From Pseudomonas sp. L5B5 (GTDB lineage Bacteria > Pseudomonadota > Gammaproteobacteria > Pseudomonadales > Pseudomonadaceae): a stretch of 64,000 nucleotides of DNA. The translations under genes and the position numbers were made by a program. The first letter of the stretch is position 1. Every line of letters starts with the position of its first letter. The stretch lies in contig NZ_CP084742.1 in NCBI RefSeq assembly GCF_020520285.1, positions 62,001 to 126,000 on the forward strand, in the 5' to 3' direction. Of the stretch, positions 54,378-64,000 are shown in pieces. The notes beneath the pieces are model-generated. The model had not been told where the DNA came from and made no database searches. It worked only from the letters and a program-made list of their open reading frames with translations.

Positions 54378-56930
54378 TTATGCCTGATTCGCAGGCTCGC
54401 GGCCGATCATCCGACGAATCTTCTGCGCCAGTTCCTCGATGGAAAACGGCTTGGCCATCAGGTCCATGCCCGGTTCCAGGAACCCCTGGCGCTCGGCGGC
54501 CTTTTCTGCATAACCGGTCATGAACAGCACCTTGAGCCCAGGACGATGCTGGCGGGCGATTTCCGCCAGTTGCCGGCCGTTCATCCCCGGCAGGCCAACG
54601 TCGGTTACCAGCAGGTCGACACGCATCGACGATTCCAGGAAGGGCAGGGCGCAGCGGGCGTCTTCGGCCTCGAAGGCGCGATAACCCAGTTCGTTCAGCA
54701 CATTGAGCACCAGCATGCGCACCGCCGGATCGTCCTCGACCACCACCACGCATTCCCCGGCGACGGCCTGGGGCGGCTCGCCGCTGCTCTGTGGTTGCTC
54801 GGGCGCCAGCGGCGCGGTGTGCAGGCGCGGCAGGTACAGGCGCACGCTGGTGCCCTGGTCCGGTTCGCTGTTGATGGTCACGTGGCCGCCGGACTGCTGG
54901 GCGAAGCCGTAGATCATCGACAGGCCCAGGCCCGTGCCCTGGCCGATGGGCTTGGTGGTGAAGAACGGGTCGAAGGCCTTGGCCAGGATCCGCGGGCTCA
55001 TGCCGGCGCCGTTGTCGCTGACGCCGAGCATCACGTAGTCGCCGGCCTTGACCGGCTCCAGGGTGCTGATGTCGCTGCCGTCCAGGTAGCTGTTGGCGGT
55101 TTCGATCAGCAGCCGGCCACCGTCGGGCATGGCGTCGCGGGCGTTGATCACCAGGTTGAGCAGGGCGTTTTCCAGCTGGCTGGCATCGGTGCTCACCGGC
55201 CAGATGCCGTCGGCCAGTTGCAACTGCAGTTCGATGTGTTCGCCCTTGGTGTGGTTGAACAGGTCCTGCAGCGAACGTACCAGCTGGTTGGGGTCCAGTG
55301 GCTGGCGGTCCAGCGACTGGCGGCGGGAAAAGGCCAGCAGGCGATGGGTCAGTGAAGCGGCGCGCTTGGCCGAGGACATGGCGGCGTCGGTGAAGCGTCC
55401 TATCTCGCTGCTGCGGCCGTTGTCGATGTAGCGCTGCATCAGGTCCAGGCTGCCGATGATGCCGGTGAGCATGTTGTTGAAGTCGTGGGCGATGCCGCCC
55501 GTCAGCTGGCCCACGGCTTCCATTTTCTGCGCATGGCGCAGGGCATCTTCGGCGCGTTCGCGCTCGAACATCTCGTTCTGCAGGCGCTGGTTGGCGGTAG
55601 CCAGTGCCTCGGTGCGGCGATTGACCCGCTCTTCCAGGGTTTCATTGAGGTTGCGCAAGGCTTCCTCGGTCTGCCGGCGCTCGGTCTCGTCGTTGACGAA
55701 GATGTAAAAGCCGTTGATCGCCCCGTCGGCGCCGTAGCGCGGCAGATAACGGGTCAGGGCATGGCGCGGGCGACCTTCGCGATCCGGTGAGTTGGCTTCG
55801 AAGCTGCACGGCCTGCCCGACAGCGCGGCGGCGATCTTGTCGGCGCGTGCGGCGTAGATCTCTTCACCCACCACTTCGCGGATGGTCTTGCCGTACAGCT
55901 CCTGGGGCGTCAGGCCGTACCAGTCCAGGTAGGCGCTGTTGTTCAGGCGAAAGCGTTCCTCGTGGTCGACGTAGCCGATCAGCGCCGGCATGGCGTTGAT
56001 GATCAACTGCAGCTCGGTCTGGCCCTGGCGCAGTGCTTGTTCCATCTGCTTGCGTTCGGTGAGGTCCAGGGCGGCCCCGAGAAAGCGCGTTGGCCGGCCG
56101 TGATGATCCTTGTAGCAGCGGCCCCGGGCAAAGACCCAGCGTACCTGGCCGTCAGCCATTTGCAGGCGGTACTCCTCGGCGTATTCGCTACCGTGGGTGA
56201 TGCAGTGCTTGATGCTGCGGGCCACCATGCCGCGGTCTTCGGGGTGTACACCCTTGAGGTACTCGCTGATGGGCAGTTGCCGCGAGCGCTGGGGGTCGAT
56301 GCCGTGCAACTGGGCGAAATGCGCGTCGGCGATGAAGCGATCCTCGCCGATGTCCCAGTCCCAGGTGCCCACGGCGTCGGTGGCGGCCAGGGCCAGTTGC
56401 AGGCGCTCTTCGGTTTCGTGCTGGGCCCGCAGGCTATCGTCGGAGCGCTGCTTGAGTTCCAGGGCAGTGCGTCGGCGTTCGTTGGTTTCGATGGCAGTGA
56501 CCAGGATCCCGGCGACATCGCCGTGTTCGTTGCGGATCGGGCTGTAGGTCAGGTCCAGCCACAGCTCGTAGGCGCTGCCATTGGTGCGTTGCAGGCTAAA
56601 GCGCTGCTCGCTGAAGGTGCGTACCTGGCCGTTGAGTACGGCGCGGTAGATGGGATCGGTGAAGTCCATCAGTTCCGGCCAGATCAGGTGTGCCGGCTGG
56701 CCGAAGGCCTGGGGGTGCTTGTTGCCCGCCAGCAGGGCGAAGCCGTCGTTGTAGATCTGCGTCAGCTCGCCACCCCAGAGCAGCAGCATCGGCATGGGCG
56801 AATGGATCACGATGTCCACGGCGGTGCGCAGGCTCTGCGGCCATTGCCCGGAATCGCCCAGGGCCGTGGTGGTCCAGTCCAGGCGGGCAATCAGGGTGGC
56901 GGCTTCGCTGCCGTGGTGGGAGCCATTCAT
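54378..56930 (-). CDS. Soluble PAS hybrid histidine kinase
   Basis: 850-residue cytoplasmic sensor without membrane spans. Three PAS/PAC-like domains (~30-165, 180-300, 305-420; e.g. [20 protein letters not shown]) lead through a coiled segment to a kinase core with H482 in [17 protein letters not shown], an ATPase with [16 protein letters not shown] and [10 protein letters not shown], and a C-terminal receiver with D777 in [13 protein letters not shown]. The HDFNN type of H-box places it in the group acting on soluble redox or light-like cues. The cognate regulator is not adjacent. Weak ribosome site at ATG 56930. The 333 bp upstream hold only a repeat element. Confidence 0.88.
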   Translation of the reverse strand: MNGSHHGSEAATLIARLDWTTTALGDSGQWPQSLRTAVDIVIHSPMPMLLLWGGELTQIYNDGFALLAGNKHPQAFGQPAHLIWPELMDFTDPIYRAVLNGQVRTFSEQRFSLQRTNGSAYELWLDLTYSPIRNEHGDVAGILVTAIETNERRRTALELKQRSDDSLRAQHETEERLQLALAATDAVGTWDWDIGEDRFIADAHFAQLHGIDPQRSRQLPISEYLKGVHPEDRGMVARSIKHCITHGSEYAEEYRLQMADGQVRWVFARGRCYKDHHGRPTRFLGAALDLTERKQMEQALRQGQTELQLIINAMPALIGYVDHEERFRLNNSAYLDWYGLTPQELYGKTIREVVGEEIYAARADKIAAALSGRPCSFEANSPDREGRPRHALTRYLPRYGADGAINGFYIFVNDETERRQTEEALRNLNETLEERVNRRTEALATANQRLQNEMFERERAEDALRHAQKMEAVGQLTGGIAHDFNNMLTGIIGSLDLMQRYIDNGRSSEIGRFTDAAMSSAKRAASLTHRLLAFSRRQSLDRQPLDPNQLVRSLQDLFNHTKGEHIELQLQLADGIWPVSTDASQLENALLNLVINARDAMPDGGRLLIETANSYLDGSDISTLEPVKAGDYVMLGVSDNGAGMSPRILAKAFDPFFTTKPIGQGTGLGLSMIYGFAQQSGGHVTINSEPDQGTSVRLYLPRLHTAPLAPEQPQSSGEPPQAVAGECVVVVEDDPAVRMLVLNVLNELGYRAFEAEDARCALPFLESSMRVDLLVTDVGLPGMNGRQLAEIARQHRPGLKVLFMTGYAEKAAERQGFLEPGMDLMAKPFSIEELAQKIRRMIGREPANQA

Positions 56931-57138
56931 GTCGGGGAGTCCTGGGTGCAGCGGTATTGCGCAATGACGGGCAGCGCTTGCAACCGCGCAGCCTATGCAA
57001 ACGGGTGGAGTGTAGGCGTTTCTGGCGGGGTATTTTCACCCGCTTTGGCGGTGGATGACTAGCGCCGGGCATCGCGCAGCGGTCGCAGTACCGGCCGGCG
57101 CGGTGTGCCAGGTGTAGTGTGGCGGCCCGTGCCGGGCC

Positions 57139-57240
57139 GTGCGCAGCCTGCGGCAGCGGCTACACGAAACAGAGCCATATCCGTGCGGTTCCTGTAGCCG
57201 CTGCCGAGCCTGCGAGGCTGCGCACGGGCGCGCAGCGGCC
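57139..57240. repeat. GTAGCCGCTG element (convergent-arm copy)
   Basis: CAGCCTGCGGCAGCGGCTAC on the left and TGTAGCCGCTGCCGAGC from 57193 on the right, separated by about 32 bp, in the same inverted order as the copies at 16.2 and 63.3 kb. It occupies the gap between the hybrid kinase and aacS; nothing else is seen there. Confidence 0.7.
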
Positions 57241-57263
57241 GCAGGAGCCGTTGGCGCGATGTA

Positions 57264-59219
<1,956 letters not shown>

Positions 59220-59283
59220 GCAAGGCCTCTCTTGTTGTTCTTCTGATCTGCTGTTGCTTGCGGCTTACAGCTTGCCGTTGCCG

Positions 59284-60057
59284 TTATTGCGCCAGCCACC
59301 CACCGTCGATGTTCCACGCCGCGCCGCGGACCTGGGCCCCGGCCTCGCTGCACAGAAACAGCACCAGCTCCCCCAGCTGCGACGGGGTGACGAACTCCAG
59401 GGAAGGTTGTTTTTCCGCCAGCAGGTCGTGGCGTGCCTGTTGCGGGTCGACACCGCCTGCGATGCGGTCGTCGATCTGCTTCTGCACCAGCGGGGTCAGG
59501 ACCCAGCCCGGGCAGATGGCATTGCAGGTCACGTTGCTGGTGGCAGTCTCCAGGCCCACCACCTTGGTCAGCCCGATCACTCCGTGCTTGGCCGCGACAT
59601 AGGCGGCCTTGCCCACCGACCCCACCTGGCCGTGCACCGAGGCGATGTTGACGATCCGTCCCCAGCCCTTGGCGCGCATCCCGGGCAGGCCCAGGCGGGT
59701 GCTGTGGAACACCGCCGACAGGTTGATGGCGATGATCGAGTCCCAGCGCTCCACCGGAAACGCCTCGACGGTGGCCACGTGCTGGATACCGGCATTGTTC
59801 ACCAGGATATCGACGCCGCCGAACTCGCGCTCGGCGTAGGCGAACATCTCGACGATCTGTGCAGGGTCACTGACGTCCGCCGGGTGGTGGCCGACCTTGA
59901 CCCCCAGTTGCTTCAGCTCGGCGATGACGGCTGAGGCGTCGCCGAAGCCATTGAGGATCAGGTTGGCCCCGGCCCGGGCCAGGACCTGGGCGATCCCCAG
60001 GCCGATGCCGCTGGTTGAGCCGGTGACCAGGGCGGTCTTGCCAGAAAGAGTGGTCAT
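59284..60057 (-). CDS. hbdH: (R)-3-Hydroxybutyrate dehydrogenase
   Basis: 257-residue short-chain dehydrogenase oxidising (R)-3-hydroxybutyrate to acetoacetate with NAD+. NAD motif TGSTSGIGLG (residues ~12-21), NNAG at ~89-92, catalytic Y153 and K157 in AAYVAAKHG, and a C-terminal WNIDGGWLAQ. It starts 7 bp after the permease gene and is followed by aacS, which uses its product. Strong match to the BdhA/HbdH type in length and motifs. Confidence 0.92.
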   Translation of the reverse strand: MTTLSGKTALVTGSTSGIGLGIAQVLARAGANLILNGFGDASAVIAELKQLGVKVGHHPADVSDPAQIVEMFAYAEREFGGVDILVNNAGIQHVATVEAFPVERWDSIIAINLSAVFHSTRLGLPGMRAKGWGRIVNIASVHGQVGSVGKAAYVAAKHGVIGLTKVVGLETATSNVTCNAICPGWVLTPLVQKQIDDRIAGGVDPQQARHDLLAEKQPSLEFVTPSQLGELVLFLCSEAGAQVRGAAWNIDGGWLAQ

Positions 60058-60064
60058 GAATACC

Positions 60065-61456
60065 TCACACGATGCCGGTGGCGTAGAAAGTGGCGATGAC
60101 GACGAAGACCGCCAGGGTCTTGATCAGGGTAATGCAGAAAATGTCCTTGTAGGCTTCGCGATGGGTCAGCCCGGTGACCGCCAGCAGGGTGATCACCGCG
60201 CCGTTGTGGGGCAGGGTGTCCATGCCGCCGCTGGCCATGGCGGCGACCCGATGCAGCACTTCCAGGGGAATGTTGGCAGCGTTGGCCGCACTGATGAAAC
60301 TCTCGGACATGGCGGCCAGGGCGATGCTCATGCCGCCGGAGGCCGAGCCGGTGATGCCTGCCAGCAGGGTCACGGTAATGGCTTCGTTGACCAGCGGGTT
60401 GGGGATGCTCTTGAGCCAGTCCGCCAGTACCAGGAACCCGGGCAGGGAGGCGATCACCGCGCCGAAACCGTATTCCGAGGCCGTGTTCATGGCCGCCAGC
60501 AGGGCGCCGCCGACCGCGCTCTTGCTGCCTTCGGCGAGCTTGCTGCGTATGGCGCCGAAGCCACACACCAGGACCATCAGGATGCCCACCAGCAAGGCGG
60601 CCTGCACCGCCCAGATGGCGGTGAGCTTGGCGATCTCGGTGGTCACCGGTGCGGCCATGCCTGGCAGGGCCAGGCTGTGGGTCTTGCCATACCACTGGGG
60701 GATCCAGTGGGTGAACAGCAGGTTCATGACCCCCACCAACAACAGGGGCGACAGGGCCACCCAGGGGTTGGGCAGCTTGAGGTCGGCGGCGGTTTCCGGT
60801 TCGTTGCGCAGGTCGCTGCCGTAGCCTTCACCGGCCTTCTGTGCCTTGCTGCGCTGACGCTGGAGGAACAGCATGCCGGCGCAGAACACGAACAGGGTGC
60901 CGATCAGTCCCAGCCAGGGCGCGGCCCAGGCGGTGGTGTTGAAGAAGGTGCTGGGAATGATGTTCTGGATCTGCGGGGTACCGGGCAGGGCGTCCATGGT
61001 GAAGGAGAACGCGCCCAGGGCGATGGTCGCCGGGATCAGCCGCTTGGGAATCTGGCTCTGGCGAAACATCTCGGCGGCGAACGGGTAGACCGCGAACACC
61101 ACGACGAACAGCGACACGCCGCCGTAGGTCAGCAGGGCGCAGACCAGCACGATCACCAGCATGGCCTGGCGGGTGCCCAGCAGGCGAATGGCGGCGGCGA
61201 CGATGGAGCGCGAGAACCCCGACAGCTCGATCAGCTTGCCGAATACCGCGCCCAGCAGGAACACGGGAAAGTACAGCTTGATGAAACCGACCATCTTTTC
61301 CATGAACACCCCGGTGAAGGCAGGCGCTACGGCGGACGGGTCGGTGAGCAAGACGGCGCCGAGGGCGGCAATGGGGGCAAACAGGATGACGCTGTAGCCA
61401 CGATAGGCGGCCAGCATCAGCAGCGCCAGGGCTGCCAGGGCAATGATCACACTCAT
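60065..61456 (-). CDS. GntP-family permease, probable 3-hydroxybutyrate transporter
   Basis: 463-residue inner-membrane protein with about 12-14 spans. GntP-family stretches: APIAALGAVLLTDPSAVAPA, MEKMVGFIKLYFPVFLLGAV, TYGGVSLFVVVFAVYPFA and SGGMDTLPHNGAVITLLAV. First gene of the operon, 7 bp before hbdH, behind a sigma-54 promoter. Uptake of (R)-3-hydroxybutyrate or a related short hydroxy acid is inferred from its partners. Confidence 0.85.
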   Translation of the reverse strand: MSVIIALAALALLMLAAYRGYSVILFAPIAALGAVLLTDPSAVAPAFTGVFMEKMVGFIKLYFPVFLLGAVFGKLIELSGFSRSIVAAAIRLLGTRQAMLVIVLVCALLTYGGVSLFVVVFAVYPFAAEMFRQSQIPKRLIPATIALGAFSFTMDALPGTPQIQNIIPSTFFNTTAWAAPWLGLIGTLFVFCAGMLFLQRQRSKAQKAGEGYGSDLRNEPETAADLKLPNPWVALSPLLLVGVMNLLFTHWIPQWYGKTHSLALPGMAAPVTTEIAKLTAIWAVQAALLVGILMVLVCGFGAIRSKLAEGSKSAVGGALLAAMNTASEYGFGAVIASLPGFLVLADWLKSIPNPLVNEAITVTLLAGITGSASGGMSIALAAMSESFISAANAANIPLEVLHRVAAMASGGMDTLPHNGAVITLLAVTGLTHREAYKDIFCITLIKTLAVFVVIATFYATGIV

Positions 61457-61512
61457 GGTGTGTCTCTCCAGGATTGTTATTTTTGTCGGGTGTTGCGTGT
61501 AGAGGGGGTTAT

Positions 61513-61528
61513 AGCGAGAACTGTGCCA
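61513..61528 (-). promoter_or_regulatory. Sigma-54 promoter of the hydroxybutyrate operon
   Basis: On the minus strand TGGCACAGTTCTCGCT matches the -24/-12 consensus (TGGCAC-N5-TTGC) with the invariant GG and GC in correct spacing. It is about 57 bp upstream of the permease start. An AT-rich stretch (61530-61565) follows on the upstream side. The adjacent regulator is a sigma-54 activator. Confidence 0.75.
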
Positions 61529-61608
61529 TCTATATAAGTTATTGAAATATAATAGTATTTTTATGCTTTCCGGTGACGGCGCAGGAAAAAGTCTCTGATC
61601 GGAGACGG

Positions 61609-61742
61609 TGTGGCGAGGGAGCTTGCTCCCGCTGGAGTGCGTAGCGCTCCCCCGGTTCGGTCACCGGGTTGTATCAGAAGTACCACGATGTCAGGGTTTT
61701 GGGCCGCGGGGCGGCCCAGCGGGAGCAAGCTCCCTCGCCACA
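61609..61742. repeat. REP pair (inverted, 27-bp arms)
   Basis: Arms at 61609-61635 and 61716-61742 are perfect inverted complements and include GGCGAGGGAGCTTGCTCCCG, itself nearly palindromic. Spacer of 80 bp. A classical Pseudomonas REP doublet between hbcR and its target operon; it may terminate hbcR transcription. Confidence 0.9.
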
Positions 61743-61777
61743 AAAGCAGCTGTCTCTAGATCGGGATGCATGTCTCT

Positions 61778-63196
<1,419 letters not shown>

Positions 63197-63283
63197 TGGC
63201 TGGAGTCCTGGGGCTGGCGGCGCCGATTATGCCGACAATCCCCTCCCGGGCGCGACCAGGGAAGGGGTGGCTGGGGATTGCCG

Positions 63284-63398
63284 GAAGGTCCTGCGGACCT
63301 TGGCGCAGCCTCGCAGCCTCGGCAGCGGCGACAGGATTGCGGCGGTCCATGGCCTCGTGTAGCCGCTGCCGCAGGCTGCGCATGGGCGCGTAGCGGCC
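63284..63398. repeat. GTAGCCGCTG element (convergent-arm copy)
   Basis: A worn GGCAGCGGCGACAGG arm at ~63320-63334 and a good TGTAGCCGCTGCCGCAGGCT arm from 63358. It is the only recognisable content of the 217-bp gap between hbcR and the ABC ATPase gene. Confidence 0.65.
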
Positions 63399-63413
63399 AG
63401 GAACGCCGGAGGT

Positions 63414-64000
63414 TCAGCCGGGTTGGGCGGCGGCCAGCAGTTCCCGGGTGTAGGGGTGCTGTGGGGCTTCGAATACCTGGTGGCTGACGCCGCTTTCCAC
63501 CACCTGGCCGTCCTTGATCACGATCATGTCGTGGGCCAGGGCACGGACCACCGCCAGGTCGTGGCTGATGAACAGGTAGGTCAGGCCGTACTTTTCCTGG
63601 AGCTGGCGCAGCAGGGTCACTACCTGTTTCTGCACGGTACGGTCCAGCGCCGAGGTGGGTTCGTCCAACAGGATCAGCGCCGGCTTGAGCACCAGGGCCC
63701 GGGCGATGGCGATGCGCTGGCGCTGGCCACCGGAGAACTCGTGGGGATAACGATGGCGACTGCCCGGGTCAAGGCCGACTTCCTCCAGGGCACGGATCAC
63801 TTGTTCGTCGCACTGGCGGGCATCGTACTGGCTGTGCACTTCCAGCCCCTCGCTGATGATCTGCGCCACTGACATGCGCGGGCTGAGGCTTCCGAAGGGG
63901 TCCTGGAACACCACCTGCATCTGTTTGCGCCAGGGCCGCAGCTGTTTCTGGTTGAGCCCGTCCAGGGCCTGGCCCTGGAAGCGGATGCCACCCCGGGAGT
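63414..64000 (-). CDS. Oligopeptide-type ABC transporter ATPase (C-terminal part, cut by right edge)
   Basis: 195 visible residues of an Opp/Dpp-type ATP-binding protein. The Q-loop is VVFQDPFGSLSPRMSV, the signature FSGGQRQRIAIARALV, Walker B LILLDEPTSALD and the switch FISHDLAVVRALAHD. The end HPYTRELLAAAQPG is typical of this group. The N-terminal part lies beyond base 64000. The sequence resembles the second half of fused YejF-like ATPases, so the whole gene may encode two ATPase domains for peptide or microcin-type uptake. Confidence 0.88.
   Translation of the reverse strand, partial: SRGGIRFQGQALDGLNQKQLRPWRKQMQVVFQDPFGSLSPRMSVAQIISEGLEVHSQYDARQCDEQVIRALEEVGLDPGSRHRYPHEFSGGQRQRIAIARALVLKPALILLDEPTSALDRTVQKQVVTLLRQLQEKYGLTYLFISHDLAVVRALAHDMIVIKDGQVVESGVSHQVFEAPQHPYTRELLAAAQPG

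Overview
The window looks like chromosome of a plant-associated fluorescent Pseudomonas of the P. chlororaphis / P. protegens group. The DNA is G+C-rich and carries Pseudomonas-style REP palindromes. It also carries two of that group's hallmark biocontrol loci: the pyrrolnitrin genes prnABCD and the Fit insect-toxin cluster fitABCDEFGH. No rRNA, tRNA, CRISPR array or intact insertion sequence was seen. The assignment rests on recognising protein families by eye; no database search was run.

Layout. 1-1.2 kb (minus): end of an iron-type sigma/anti-sigma pair (FecI/FecR-like) with a Fur-like box. 1.28-1.52 kb: remnant of a Tn3-family transposon whose terminal repeat forms the 3' end of a flavin reductase gene. 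1.5-9.0 kb (minus): prnA-prnB-prnC-prnD, a 52-codon stump of prnF, a CPA2-type cation/proton antiporter and a full-length flavin reductase, all tightly spaced. 9.4-9.5 kb: remnant of a ParA-type ATPase. 9.6-15.2 kb (minus): pyruvate:quinone oxidoreductase (poxB), a DadA-like FAD oxidoreductase with a small unknown gene upstream, an EmrB-type efflux pump and a GlcG/HbpS-like secreted protein, with a divergent LysR regulator at 15.3-16.2 kb. 16.7-18.3 kb: a TerC/CBS/CorC membrane protein behind a long pyrimidine-rich leader. 18.5-40.4 kb: the fit cluster, made of a type I exporter (fitA, fitB, fitC, fitE), the very large toxin gene fitD, the hybrid kinase fitF, and the convergent regulators fitG and fitH.

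40.5-49.7 kb is mixed: a GGDEF enzyme, wecB, a P-loop kinase-like gene, a PfpI-family gene, an orphan RtcB RNA ligase and several unknown genes. 50.2-54.0 kb: ridA, an IclR regulator, a DSD1-fold PLP ammonia-lyase and a 2-keto-3-deoxygluconate-type kinase, which together fit a sugar-amino-acid route such as D-glucosaminate to KDG to KDPG. 54.1-56.9 kb: a parvulin and a PAS hybrid histidine kinase. 57.3-63.2 kb (minus): (R)-3-hydroxybutyrate catabolism (hbcR, permease, hbdH, aacS) with a good sigma-54 promoter. The right edge cuts an oligopeptide-type ABC ATPase.

How it works together. The prn enzymes convert tryptophan to pyrrolnitrin; PrnA, PrnC and PrnD all need reduced flavin or electrons. 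The native reductase prnF is broken here, and a different reductase sits two genes downstream, past an antiporter. Mobile-element fragments flank both sides of the prn block. The fit genes form a self-contained toxin, exporter and regulator module. Interspersed ~110-bp elements with GTAGCCGCTG/CAGCGGCTAC ends and classical REP pairs fill most of the longer intergenic gaps.
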